From Thiomonas sp. X19 (lineage in GTDB: Bacteria; Pseudomonadota; Gammaproteobacteria; Burkholderiales; Burkholderiaceae_C), in assembly GCF_900089495.1 (NCBI RefSeq), contig NZ_LT605203.1, positions 669,501-733,500 on the forward strand: 64,000 nucleotides of DNA, read 5' to 3'. Position 1 is the stretch's first letter. The number at the start of each line of letters is the position of its first letter. Of this stretch, positions 26,367-35,528 are shown one piece after another. The notes beneath the pieces are model-generated. The model saw nothing but the letters and a program-made list of their open reading frames with translations, searched no databases and was not told where the DNA came from. Made by a program: the position numbers and the translations under genes.

Positions 26367-26699
26367 TCAGCGCCAGACCGCATAGCCCGCCAAGACCGTG
26401 GCCAGCAGCGCCAGGGCCAGCGCGGCGGCGCTCCACCAGCGTTGCCGGCGTTGGGCCGCGGCCAGTTCCACCCCGGCCTGCTCCAGCGCGCCCAGCGCCT
26501 GCTGCAGTTGCAGCGCCAGTTCGCGCACATGCTCGGCGTTGCGCGTCACGGCGGTTTGCAGTTCGGCCAGTTGCTGCTGGCTGGCATCGGCCGCTTCCTT
26601 GGCCTGCTTGCGCTGACCAAACACCGGCAGCGCAACCTTGGCCAGCGATTCGAGATAGGGCAGGGCGGTGTTGAGGGCGGCAAGCCAGGAGGCGGGCAT
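26367..26699 (-). CDS. Hypothetical protein with coiled coil and C-terminal membrane anchor
   Basis: 110 residues: an N-terminal segment (PASWLAALNTALPYLESLAK), a long heptad-like helix rich in Ala, Gln, Glu and Leu (residues ~30-85, ASQQQLAELQTAVTRNAEHV) and one C-terminal transmembrane helix (WWSAAALALALLATVLAGYAVW). This resembles a tail-anchored coiled-coil protein. I do not recognise a family and see no catalytic motif. The ATG at 26699 was chosen because upstream residues in the frame are arginine/proline-rich and unlike coding sequence. It is flanked by an MFS remnant and a GlpM-like gene, neither giving a functional clue. Confidence 0.6.
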   Translation of the reverse strand: MPASWLAALNTALPYLESLAKVALPVFGQRKQAKEAADASQQQLAELQTAVTRNAEHVRELALQLQQALGALEQAGVELAAAQRRQRWWSAAALALALLATVLAGYAVWR

Positions 26700-26853
26700 G
26701 ATGGGGCGAGGTCGTGAATGTGGAGATGCGCCGGGCGATGCGGCGCGGTGCGCGGCAAGGCACAAGCGTATCGGCAAATCGGCGCGAGGTTGCGCGCGAG
26801 CGCGGCGCGACAGCCGCTGATGTCGCGCCGCTGATGCCCGGCGGCCAGCGCCC

Positions 26854-27198
26854 TCAGCCCGCGTGCAGCCGCGACCAGGCCAGGATCAGCACGCCCGCCG
26901 CCAGCAGCCACAGCAGCGTGGCGCTGGCCAGGGCCCATCCCAGCGGCAGGCGGTCGGCCAGGGCGTACACCGCCAGCAGATACGCCGCATACGGCAGCAT
27001 GGCCCACAGCCCGAACACCACCGTGGCCCTGAGCGCGGCAGGCCCGTGTTCACGCCCCACCAGCACATGGGCGACGAGGGCGAAGGTCGGAAACAACGGC
27101 ACCAGCCCGGCGATGACGTAGTTGCGGCTGGCCGCGAGCACCGCGATGAGCAGGGCTGCGGCAGCGCCGAGCGCGGCCTTGAGGGCGAGGGTCAGCAT
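26854..27198 (-). CDS. GlpM-family inner-membrane protein
   Basis: 114 residues with four hydrophobic helices. The segment LAASRNYVIAGLVPLFPTFALVAH and the following HGPAALRATVVFGLWAMLPY match the GlpM family, named after a Pseudomonas protein linked to glycerol metabolism and alginate production; its molecular role is unsettled. The start at 27198 (MLTLALKAALGAA) begins directly with helix 1; upstream in-frame sequence is arginine-rich and unlikely to be translated. It lies 61 bases past the 3' end of the large oxidoreductase gene on the same strand and could be its distal partner in transcription. Confidence 0.8.
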   Translation of the reverse strand: MLTLALKAALGAAAALLIAVLAASRNYVIAGLVPLFPTFALVAHVLVGREHGPAALRATVVFGLWAMLPYAAYLLAVYALADRLPLGWALASATLLWLLAAGVLILAWSRLHAG

Positions 27199-27259
27199 GG
27201 GCGCGATGGTGCGCGCGCCCATGGCCGGTGTGGACACGCGGCGCCGCCGCAAGCGCCGC

Positions 27260-30200
27260 TCATGCGGCGACGTTGTCCGCCGCAGCGCGCGGCAGCACGG
27301 CCTCACCACCCTCGCGCCACTGCCGCATCAGCCCATCCCACTGCGGCAGCACCTGGGCGAGATGCCGGGCGCGGATGTGGCCGTAGCCGCGGATGTGCTC
27401 GGGCAGGCTGGCGATCCGCACCGCCAGCGCCAGGTTCTGCGGCGTCAGGCCGGCGAGCAGTTCGTCCACGGTGGCGCGGTAGCGGGCCAGGGTGGCGCGG
27501 TCCTCGCGGCGTTCCGCGGTGCGGCCGAACAGGTCGAGCGCGGTGCCGCGCAGCGCCTTGCCGTGGCGCAGCAGCTTGAACAGGCTGCCGATCCAGGGGC
27601 CGAACTCGCGTTTGACCAACTCCCCCTTGGTGTTGCGCTTCGCGAGCATGGGCGGGGCCAGGTGGTAATGCAGCTTGAAGTCGCCTTCGAACTGGCCTTG
27701 CAGTTGTTGCGCGAATGCGGGGTCGGCGTGCAGCCGGGCGACTTCGTATTCGTCCTTGATGGCCATGAGTTTGAACAGGTCCTTGGCCACGGCCTCGCTC
27801 AGGCGTGTGGATGGCAGCGCAGCCTCGGCGCTCTGCACCCGGGCGACCACCTCGGCGTACTGCGCCGCATAGGCCGCATTCTGGTAGGCGGTGAGGAACT
27901 CGACGCGGCGCTTCACCACTTCGTCCAGCGACGGCCGGCGCGCCAGGGTGATGACCTGTTCCGTGGTGGCCAGCGCGGCGAAGCCTTGCGGATCGTGCGC
28001 GGCGCGGCGGCCCCATTCGAATGCGGCCTTGTTCTTCTCCACCTGCACGGCATTGAGCTCGAAGGCGCGCAGCAGTGCGGCCTGGCCCAGCGGAATCCAG
28101 CCCTTTTGCCAGGCGAAACCGAGCAGCATGGGGTTGGCATAGATGGCGTCGCCGAGCAGGCGCAGCGAGGCGGCTTCGGCGTCGAAACCGGCCACCTGGT
28201 CGGCGCCGGCAGCCTGGGCGATGGTCTGGCTGCAGACCGCGCCGGGGAACTGCCAGTCGGGCTGGTGCACGAAGGTGGCGGTGGGCGCGCCATGGGTGTT
28301 GAGCGCCACGAACGTGCGGCCCTCGCGCACGCGGGAGAGGGTTTCGCGGTCGGCGGTGACGATGGGGTCGCAGCCGAGGATGAGTTCGGCCTCGGCCATG
28401 GCCACGCGGGTGGTGTGAATCTGCTGTGGCGTGTCGGCAATGAGCACATGGCTCCAGGTGGCGCCGCCTTTTTGCGCCAAGCCGGCAGCGTCTTGCGTGA
28501 CGATGCCCTTGCCTTCGATATGCGCCGCCACCCCCAGCAACTGGCCGATGGTGATGACCCCGGTGCCGCCAACCCCCGCCACCAGAATGCCGTAGCAGCC
28601 ACCGCCGGCGCGGTCGGCCTTCACCGGGGCAGGGACGACGGGCTCGGGCAGCGGCGGCAGCGCGTCGAGGTTCGGTCCCTGCTTGGCCACGGGCTTGCGC
28701 AACTGCCCGCCTTCCACCGTGACGAAGCTGGGGCAGAAGCCCTTGAGGCAGGAAAAGTCCTTGTTGCAGGTGCTCTGGTTGATGGTGCGCTTGCGGCCGA
28801 ACTCGGTTTCCAGCGGCTCCACCGACAGGCAGTTGCTTTGCTCGGAGCAGTCGCCGCAGCCCTCGCACACCAGGGGGTTGATGACCACGCGGCGGGCCGG
28901 GTCCACCATCTTGCCGCGCTTGCGCAAGCGGCGTTTTTCGGTGGCGCAGTATTGGTCGTAGATGATGACCGTCACGCCCGCCTCTTCGCGCAGGCGCAGC
29001 TGGATGGCGTCGAGTTCGTCGCGGTGGTGCACTGTCACGCCGGAGGCGAGGTCGGTGACCTGCTGGTACTTCTCCGGCTCGTCCGTGACGACGACGATCT
29101 CCCGCGCGCCCTCGGCCTGCAGTTCGCGGCTGATCTGCGCCACGCTCAGGCTGCCTTCCACCGGCTGGCCGCCGGTCATGGCGACGGCGCCGTTGTACAG
29201 AATCTTGTAGGTGATGTTGGCCTTGGCCGAGATCGCCTGGCGGATGGCGAGCAGGCCCGAGTGGTAGTAGGTGCCGTCGCCCAGATTGGCGAACACATGC
29301 TTGTCTTTGGTGAACGGCGCCTGGCCCACCCAGGCCGCGCCTTCGCCGCCCATCTGGCTGAAGGTGGAGGTGCTGCGGTCCATCCACACCACCATGTAAT
29401 GGCAGCCGATGCCGGCCAGGCCGCGCGAGCCATCGGGCACGCGGGTGCTGGTGTTGTGCGGGCAGCCGGAGCAGAACCAGGGCGGGCGTTTCTCGCCCAC
29501 CGGCATGGCGGCAAGCGCGCGCTCCTTGGCGTTGATCACGTCCACGCGCTGCTGCACGCGGCGCTGCACGTCCACCCCGGCCTCGCGCAGGATGCCCAGC
29601 CGTTCCAGCCGACCGGCAATGGCGCGGGCGATGACCGCGGGATTCAAGTCGCCCTTGGCCGTGAGCAGCCAGTTGGCGCCGGGGTTGGGCTGGCTCCATT
29701 CGCCGCCGGAGTTGTCGCCGGGAAGCTCGTCGAACTTGCCGATCACGTTCGGGCGCACGTCTTCGCGCCAGTTGTAGAGTTCTTCCTTGAGCTGGTATTC
29801 AATGACCTGGCGCTTTTCCTCCACCACCAAAATTTCTTGCAGCCCGGTTGCGAACTCGCGCGTGAGCTGGGCCTCCAGCGGCCACACCACGGCCACCTTG
29901 TGCAGGCGGATGCCGAGTTGCGCGCATGTGGCGTCGTCCAGCCCGAGGTCGGCCAGCGCCTGGCGGGTGTCGTTGTAAGCCTTGCCCGAAGCCATGATGC
30001 CGAGACGCGCATGCGGGCTGTCGATGACGGTGTGGTTCAGCCGGTTGGCGCGGATATAGGCCAGCGCGGCGTACCACTTCACGTCCATCAGCCGCGCTTC
30101 CTGGGAGAGCGGATCGTCCGGCCAGCGGATGTGCACGCCGCCTTCGGGCATGGCGAAATCGCTCGGCAGTGCAATGCGCACGCGGTCCGCCGCCACGTCC

Positions 30201-30868
30201 ACCGAGGCCGACGACTCGACCACTTCCTGGATGGTCTTCATCCCCGCCCAGACGCCGGAATAGCGGCTCATGGCGAAGGCGTGTAGGCCCAGGTCCAGGA
30301 TGTCCTGCACATTGCTGGGGAAGAACACCGGCAGGCCGCAGGCCTTGAAGATGTGGTCGCTCTGGTGTGCGGCGGTGGAGCTTTTCGCCACATGGTCGTC
30401 GCCCGCCACCGCGATCACGCCGCCGTGTTTGGCGGTGCCTGCCATATTGGCGTGCTTGAACACGTCCGAGCAGCGGTCCACGCCCGGGCCCTTGCCGTAC
30501 CAGATGCCGAACACGCCGTCGAACTTGTTCTGCTCGGGGTAAAGGTCGAGCTGCTGCGTGCCCCACAAGGCGGTGGCGCCAAGCTCCTCGTTCACCCCCG
30601 GCTGGAACACGATGTTGTTCGCCGCCAGCTGCTTCTGGGCCTTCCACAGCGCCTGGTCGTAACCGCCCAGCGGCGAGCCGCGATAGCCGGAAATGAAGCC
30701 CGCGGTGTTGAGCCCGGACAAGGCATCGCGCTGGCGCTGCAACAGCGGCAGGCGCACCAGGGCATGAATGCCGCTCATGAAGGCGCGGCCGGATTCGAGG
30801 GTGTATTTGTCGTCGAGCGAAACCAGCTCGAGCGCCCGACGGATGGATTCGGGCAAAGGTGCGTTCAT
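27260..30868 (-). CDS. Indolepyruvate ferredoxin oxidoreductase, single-chain (IorA-IorB type)
   Basis: A 1202-residue thiamine-pyrophosphate enzyme that oxidatively decarboxylates aryl-pyruvates (from Trp, Phe, Tyr) or related 2-oxoacids to the CoA thioester, passing electrons to ferredoxin or another carrier. N-terminal pyrimidine-binding domain (GYRGSPLGGYDQALWKAQ); TPP-binding block near 430-560 (CPHNTSTRVPDGSRGLAGIGCH, ANLGDGTYYHSG); iron-sulfur cysteines (CEGCGDCSEQSNC; CNKDFSCLKGFC) near 650-700; C-terminal gamma-type domain (GVGGTGVITIGQLLGVAAH). Archaeal enzymes split this over two subunits; the fused form is common in proteobacteria. It has AGGAG upstream. Whether it feeds the homogentisate route at 56 kb is unknown. 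Confidence 0.9.
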   Translation of the reverse strand: MNAPLPESIRRALELVSLDDKYTLESGRAFMSGIHALVRLPLLQRQRDALSGLNTAGFISGYRGSPLGGYDQALWKAQKQLAANNIVFQPGVNEELGATALWGTQQLDLYPEQNKFDGVFGIWYGKGPGVDRCSDVFKHANMAGTAKHGGVIAVAGDDHVAKSSTAAHQSDHIFKACGLPVFFPSNVQDILDLGLHAFAMSRYSGVWAGMKTIQEVVESSASVDVAADRVRIALPSDFAMPEGGVHIRWPDDPLSQEARLMDVKWYAALAYIRANRLNHTVIDSPHARLGIMASGKAYNDTRQALADLGLDDATCAQLGIRLHKVAVVWPLEAQLTREFATGLQEILVVEEKRQVIEYQLKEELYNWREDVRPNVIGKFDELPGDNSGGEWSQPNPGANWLLTAKGDLNPAVIARAIAGRLERLGILREAGVDVQRRVQQRVDVINAKERALAAMPVGEKRPPWFCSGCPHNTSTRVPDGSRGLAGIGCHYMVVWMDRSTSTFSQMGGEGAAWVGQAPFTKDKHVFANLGDGTYYHSGLLAIRQAISAKANITYKILYNGAVAMTGGQPVEGSLSVAQISRELQAEGAREIVVVTDEPEKYQQVTDLASGVTVHHRDELDAIQLRLREEAGVTVIIYDQYCATEKRRLRKRGKMVDPARRVVINPLVCEGCGDCSEQSNCLSVEPLETEFGRKRTINQSTCNKDFSCLKGFCPSFVTVEGGQLRKPVAKQGPNLDALPPLPEPVVPAPVKADRAGGGCYGILVAGVGGTGVITIGQLLGVAAHIEGKGIVTQDAAGLAQKGGATWSHVLIADTPQQIHTTRVAMAEAELILGCDPIVTADRETLSRVREGRTFVALNTHGAPTATFVHQPDWQFPGAVCSQTIAQAAGADQVAGFDAEAASLRLLGDAIYANPMLLGFAWQKGWIPLGQAALLRAFELNAVQVEKNKAAFEWGRRAAHDPQGFAALATTEQVITLARRPSLDEVVKRRVEFLTAYQNAAYAAQYAEVVARVQSAEAALPSTRLSEAVAKDLFKLMAIKDEYEVARLHADPAFAQQLQGQFEGDFKLHYHLAPPMLAKRNTKGELVKREFGPWIGSLFKLLRHGKALRGTALDLFGRTAERREDRATLARYRATVDELLAGLTPQNLALAVRIASLPEHIRGYGHIRARHLAQVLPQWDGLMRQWREGGEAVLPRAAADNVAA

Positions 30869-31113
30869 GGCGCGTGTCTCCTGAGTGGCGGCCTGTGCAG
30901 GGTATGCGGCCAGCCGGTGCAGCGCAAGCTGCGGTTTGTGCGTCTGGCCCTGGAACGTGTTGCACCCCGGGCCGCCTCCGCGCCTTGTGGGCGCGGGCTG
31001 ATCATCAGCAGAACGATGCTAGTGCGACAACGCCGGAATTGCCAGAACGCGCGGGGAAAACACGGCTCGACGCGCAGCTCGGCAGACCACGCGCCAGGCC
31101 CATGCGCCAAGCT

Positions 31114-32619
31114 TCAATCCAGCGCTTGGCGGATCAGCTCGCACAGCTTCTTGGCCCACGGCGCCACGCGTTCGGTGGGCACGTAGGCGTAGCCGAGGAT
31201 GAGGCCTTGCTGTTGCGGCTCGCCGATGGAGTAGCGCGACAGCGGGCGCACCGTCATGCCCTGGGCGGCGGCGGCGGTGGCGATGGCTTCGTCGTCAACG
31301 CCGGGGTCCTGGAACACCAGGCACAGATGCAGCCCCGAGTCCTGGCCGGAGATGCGCACGCGGTCGCCCAGGCATTGCTGGATGTGCCGCGCCAGGACGT
31401 CGCGCCGCGTCTGGTAGGCCACGCGCAGGCGGCGGATCAGGGTGTTGAGGTGGCCTTCGGTGATGAAGTCGGTGAGCGCCGCCTGCAGCATCAGCTGGCC
31501 CGGCCGGTACAGGTCGTACAGCCCGGTGTTGAAGGCCGGCACCAGGTCCTTGGGCACCACCAGATAACCCAGGCGGATGCCGGGATACATGACCTTGGAG
31601 AAGGTGCCCGAGTACAGCACCTGGGCATGCTCGTCCAGGCCTTGCAGGCTGGCGTAGGGGCGGCCGGTGTAGCGGAATTCGCTGTCGTAGTCGTCTTCGA
31701 AAATCCAGCAGCGGCGGCGCGCGGCGAACTCCAGCAGGGCACGCCGGCGCGGCAGGCTCATGACATGGCCGAGCGGGTACTGATGCGAGGGCGTGACGTA
31801 GATCAGCCGCGGGTTGCCCTGCCAGTCGGTGGCCGATGGGGCGATGCCTTCGGCGTCCACGCCGATGGGCCGCAGCTTCAGCCCCGCTGCCTGCAGCGCG
31901 CGGCGCGCGCCCCAGTAGCATGGGTTCTCCACCCAGGCCTCGTCGCCGTGGTCGGTGAGCAGGCGCGCGGCGAGGTCGATGGACTGCTGCGTGCCCGAGG
32001 TGATGAGCACCTGCTCGGGCGTCACCCGCACCGAGCGCGACAGCGTGAGGTATTGGGCGATGGCCACGCGCAGCGGCATGTAGCCGCCCTCCTGGCCGTA
32101 GTCCAGCAGGTTGCGGTCCAGGCTGCGCCAGTATTTGGCCTGCAGCTTCTGCCACAGCTGGATGGGGAATTCGGTGAACTCGATCGTCCCCGGGGCGAAG
32201 GGCTGCACCTCGTACTGCGCCGAGCCCGAGCTTTGCGTCAGCAGGCAGCCGCGCTGCGACAAATCGCGCGGGTTGGCGTCGGCCTCGCGCGCCTGGCGGG
32301 CGCGGCTGGAGTTGGCGGGAGTCAGCGGCCGCTGGTCGGGCAGGGCGTCCGACACATAGGTGCCGCTGCCTTGCTGCGCCGTGAGGTAGCCCTCGGCGAC
32401 GAGCTGGCCCACCGCCGACATCACGGTGTTGCGCGACAGGTCGAGGTCGCGGGCCAGGTCGCGGGTGGATGGCAGTTGCGTGCCGGCGGTGAGGTGCCCG
32501 CCCAGGATGGTGCTGCGCAAGGTCTGGTACAGCCGACGGTTGAGCGGTGCGGCGTGATGCGGGTTGTCGGCCCGGTGCAACTCGGTCAGCAGCAGTTCGG
32601 CAAGATCGTAAGAACGCAT
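31114..32619 (-). CDS. MocR/GabR-type PLP-dependent transcriptional regulator
   Basis: A 501-residue regulator: GntR-type winged helix (residues ~15-85: LYQTLRSTILGGHLTAGTQL, DLDLSRNTVMSAVGQLVAEG) joined to a fold-type I aminotransferase domain. The PLP lysine lies in YSGTFSKVMYPGIRLGYLV; WIFEDDYDSEFRY carries the cofactor aspartate. GabR-like proteins bind GABA-PLP adducts and activate gabT/gabD; here gabT, puuC and puuA lie downstream and a polyamine importer is divergent, so control of polyamine/GABA use is a reasonable inference. The start at 32619 gives the standard N-terminus (MRSYDLAELLL). 245 bases without any recognisable feature separate its stop from the oxidoreductase gene. Confidence 0.9.
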   Translation of the reverse strand: MRSYDLAELLLTELHRADNPHHAAPLNRRLYQTLRSTILGGHLTAGTQLPSTRDLARDLDLSRNTVMSAVGQLVAEGYLTAQQGSGTYVSDALPDQRPLTPANSSRARQAREADANPRDLSQRGCLLTQSSGSAQYEVQPFAPGTIEFTEFPIQLWQKLQAKYWRSLDRNLLDYGQEGGYMPLRVAIAQYLTLSRSVRVTPEQVLITSGTQQSIDLAARLLTDHGDEAWVENPCYWGARRALQAAGLKLRPIGVDAEGIAPSATDWQGNPRLIYVTPSHQYPLGHVMSLPRRRALLEFAARRRCWIFEDDYDSEFRYTGRPYASLQGLDEHAQVLYSGTFSKVMYPGIRLGYLVVPKDLVPAFNTGLYDLYRPGQLMLQAALTDFITEGHLNTLIRRLRVAYQTRRDVLARHIQQCLGDRVRISGQDSGLHLCLVFQDPGVDDEAIATAAAAQGMTVRPLSRYSIGEPQQQGLILGYAYVPTERVAPWAKKLCELIRQALD

Positions 32620-33033
32620 GGGGGCGAGGCGGTGCTGGAGCGGGCGGTGACGCAAGCTTAAGTGGCTCCATCGAAAAAACCTAGAGCACCAATGCCCATG
32701 AGGCCATTGATCGCGACCGCGCGCAAGCCGGTCCGCGCCGCCGAATGGGGTGCATTCGATTATCGTGGAGCGGTGAGCGATTATCGAGTCATTCGAGTTT
32801 TTGGGTTTTCATTCGATCATGGGCTGATTTTCTCGCGCCCCACCGGGGGCACCATGCAAACGGAATGCCGGGATGCGGCCTGGCGACCGGCGCCAGGCAC
32901 CAAGCCCGCGCTGCGATGGGGTTCTCACGCACCAAGACGGGGTTTATCAAAGCCCGGGGCATTCCCCATAAAGTGTTACAGATGAAGGTGAAAATTACAC
33001 CAGGCCGTAACCTGGGATTCCTAGAATCGGCTG
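32620..33033. promoter_or_regulatory. Divergent control region with direct repeats (MocR operator candidate)
   Basis: A 414-base gap between the MocR gene and the divergent importer operon. CGATTATCG occurs twice, at 32757-32765 and 32778-32786, a 21-base period (two helical turns), with related ATTCGAG (32791) and ATTCGATCAT (32811-32820) beyond. Direct repeats on one face of the helix are how MocR proteins bind. The rest of the gap, 32830-33033, shows no gene. Confidence 0.5.
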
Positions 33034-34251
33034 ATGGATTCTCCCTCGTCCTGGCATTCGACGCGCCCTTCGGAAAATCACCGCGATGATTTTCGCGAAG
33101 CCAGCGCAGCGGCATCGGCCTCCGGCTGGGACCTGCGGCTGGAGCGCGTGAGCAAGACCTATGGCGCCGCCAATGTGGTGGACGGCGTTTCGCTGCACAT
33201 CGCCGCCGGCGAGTTCTTCAGCCTGCTCGGCCCCTCCGGCAGCGGCAAGACCACGACCCTGAACATGGTGGGCGGTTTCGAGCTGCCCAGCCAGGGCAGC
33301 ATCCTGCTCGGCGGCGTGGACATCACCCACCAGGCGGCGCACCGGCGCGACATCAACACGGTGTTCCAGTCGTACGCCCTGTTTCCGCATCTGGACGTGT
33401 TCGAGAACGTCGCCTTCGGCCTGCGTCGCAAGGGCCAGAGCGGCAAGGAGCTGAGCCGCCGGGTGCATGAGATGCTCGATCTGGTGGCGCTGCGCGGCCA
33501 CGAAAAGCGCCGGCCGAGCCAGCTCTCCGGTGGCCAGCAGCAGCGCGTGGCGCTGGCGCGGGCGCTGGTGAACCGGCCGAAGCTGCTGCTGCTGGACGAG
33601 CCGCTGGGCGCGCTCGACCTGAAGCTGCGCAAGCAGATGCAGATCGAGCTCAAGCGCATCCAGTCCGAGGTCGGCATCACCTTCCTGTTCGTCACCCACG
33701 ACCAGGAGGAGGCGATGGTCATGTCCGACCGCCTGGCGGTGATGTCCGGCGGGCGCGTGGCCCAGGTGGGCGCGCCGCAGGCGGTGTACGACCACCCGGA
33801 GAACACATTCGTCGCCACCTTTCTCGGCGCCTCGAACCTGCTCGACGGTGAGCTCGATGGCCAGGACGGCGAGCGCCTGGCGGTGCGGCTGCCGCGCGGC
33901 GGCCGGGTGCACGCCGCGGCGCGCGAAGCCACGGTGCGCGGCCCGCGGGTGCAGGTCGGCGTGCGGCCGGAGAAGATCGTGCTGTTCGCGCCGGGCACCG
34001 CCTTGCCGGATGGCTGGAACGCCCTGGAGGGGCGCATCGAGCTGGTCGCCTATATCGGCGTGAGCCATCAATACAGCGTCGCGGTGGACGGCGGACCAGC
34101 CTTCACCGTGGTCGCCCAGAACCTCGGCGCGGGCTTGTCCCCGCAGCGTGGTGATGCCGTGCGGCTGGGCTGGCAGCCGCGCCACACTTTTGTGGTCGAA
34201 CCGTCCAGCGTCCTCGCTCCGGAGCAAGACAATGAAACGCACACGCCCTGA
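33034..34251 (+). CDS. Polyamine-type ABC transporter ATPase (PotA-like)
   Basis: A 405-residue ABC ATPase of the PotA/PotG class: Walker A GPSGSGKTT (~66-74), Q-loop FQSYALFPH, signature [15 protein letters not shown], Walker B LLLLDEPLGALD, H-loop [10 protein letters not shown] and a C-terminal TOBE regulatory domain (VRPEKIVLFAP...). It energises uptake of a polyamine or similar cation by the two permeases downstream. First gene of the operon divergent from the MocR regulator; the next gene overlaps it by 20 bases. The start ATG is preceded by weak ribosome binding sequence. The substrate cannot be told from the ATPase. Confidence 0.9.
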   Translation: MDSPSSWHSTRPSENHRDDFREASAAASASGWDLRLERVSKTYGAANVVDGVSLHIAAGEFFSLLGPSGSGKTTTLNMVGGFELPSQGSILLGGVDITHQAAHRRDINTVFQSYALFPHLDVFENVAFGLRRKGQSGKELSRRVHEMLDLVALRGHEKRRPSQLSGGQQQRVALARALVNRPKLLLLDEPLGALDLKLRKQMQIELKRIQSEVGITFLFVTHDQEEAMVMSDRLAVMSGGRVAQVGAPQAVYDHPENTFVATFLGASNLLDGELDGQDGERLAVRLPRGGRVHAAAREATVRGPRVQVGVRPEKIVLFAPGTALPDGWNALEGRIELVAYIGVSHQYSVAVDGGPAFTVVAQNLGAGLSPQRGDAVRLGWQPRHTFVVEPSSVLAPEQDNETHTP

Positions 34252-35521
34252 ATCCGACACCTGCCAAGTCGACGGCGCCGGCCTGCGCCTGTCCCCCGCG
34301 CTGCTGCGCGGCCTCACCCAGCCTCGCTTGTCCGAGATGCTGAAAATGAACCGGCGCGGTTTCCTCAGCGCCACCGGCGCAGCCATCGGCCTGGCCGCAT
34401 TCGGCCTGCCCGAGATGGCGCAGGCGGCCGCCTGGTCGAAGATGAGCATGGCGCAGTGGATGGACTGGTGGAAGCAGCAAAAGCCCACCAAGGAGCTGGT
34501 GTTCGCCAACTGGCCGCTGTACATCGACGTCACCAAGGCCGGCGCGCATCCCACGCTGGAGATGTTCACCAAGGAAACCGGCATCGCGGTGAAATACCTC
34601 GAGCCCATCCAGTCCAACCCCGAGTTCTTCGCCAAGATCGCGCCGCTGCTCAAGTCCGGCGAGGCCACCGGCTACGACCTCGCGGTGATGACCAACGACG
34701 CCTACCAGTTCACCGAAGTGCTGCAGCAGCATTGGGCCATTCCGCTGTGGAGGGAGAAACTGCCGAACGTGTGGAAGTACGCATCGCCCAGCATCCTCAA
34801 CCCCGTCTACGATCCGCACAACACCTACTCCACGGTGTGGCAGTCGGGCTTCACCGGCATCGGCTACAACCCCAAGCTGACCAAGCGCGAGATCACCTCG
34901 GTGGCCGACCTCTGGGACCCGGCGTTCAAAGGCCATGTGGGCATGTTCAAGAACCCCACGCAGTACGGCGACTTCGGCCTGCTCAAGCTCGGCATCGACC
35001 CGGCCAAGGCCACCCCGGCGGACTGGGAGGCCGCCGCCGAGGAACTGCTGGCGCAGCGCAAGGCGGGCCTGGTGCGGCAGTACTACGACCAGAGCTACAT
35101 CAAGGCGCTCGAGAGCGGCGACACCTGGATTTCCATGGCCTGGTCGGGCGACATCTACCAGGCCAACACCCAGGGCTACAAGGACCTCAAGTTCATCATC
35201 CCGAAGGAAGGGGCGATGTACTGGCACGACAATATGTTCATCCCCATCGGCGCGAAAAACCCGCTGAGCGCGCTGGAATGGATGAACTTCTACTACACCC
35301 CCAAGATCGCCGGACTGGTGGAAGACTATGTGAACTACGTCTGCCCGGTCCCGGCGGCGCAGGCCTATATCCGCGACGTCATCAAGGATCCGGCGGTGGC
35401 CGACAGCGATCTCGTCTTTCCCGACGAGGCGATGATGGCCAAGGCGCGCAACTACTACGTGTTCAAGAGCTACGCCGAGTTCCAGCACTATCTGCGCATC
35501 TTCAATCCGGTGGTGATGTGA
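34232..35521 (+). CDS. Polyamine-type ABC substrate-binding protein with Tat signal
   Basis: A 429-residue extracellular solute-binding protein of the PotD/PotF family (FANWPLYIDVTKAGAHPTLE, ETGIAVKYLEPIQSNPEFFA, YDLAVMTNDAYQF). Unlike PotF it carries a twin-arginine signal: MNRRGFLSATGAAIGLAAFG with the arginines at 41-42, so it should be exported folded. The first ~38 residues precede the Tat motif; either the ATG at 34232 (GGAG seven bases upstream) is used or translation starts later at M36 or M39. It overlaps the ATPase gene. It probably binds putrescine, spermidine or a similar amine; the cluster context supports this but the ligand residues were not checked structurally. Confidence 0.88.
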   Translation: MKRTRPESDTCQVDGAGLRLSPALLRGLTQPRLSEMLKMNRRGFLSATGAAIGLAAFGLPEMAQAAAWSKMSMAQWMDWWKQQKPTKELVFANWPLYIDVTKAGAHPTLEMFTKETGIAVKYLEPIQSNPEFFAKIAPLLKSGEATGYDLAVMTNDAYQFTEVLQQHWAIPLWREKLPNVWKYASPSILNPVYDPHNTYSTVWQSGFTGIGYNPKLTKREITSVADLWDPAFKGHVGMFKNPTQYGDFGLLKLGIDPAKATPADWEAAAEELLAQRKAGLVRQYYDQSYIKALESGDTWISMAWSGDIYQANTQGYKDLKFIIPKEGAMYWHDNMFIPIGAKNPLSALEWMNFYYTPKIAGLVEDYVNYVCPVPAAQAYIRDVIKDPAVADSDLVFPDEAMMAKARNYYVFKSYAEFQHYLRIFNPVVM

Positions 35522-35528
35522 CGTCGGC

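Noticed and set aside
34148..34231. An N-terminal extension of the Tat-type binding protein
   Set aside because: It overlaps the ATPase gene and would place the Tat signal about 70 residues inside the protein; the ATG at 34232 has a good ribosome binding site.
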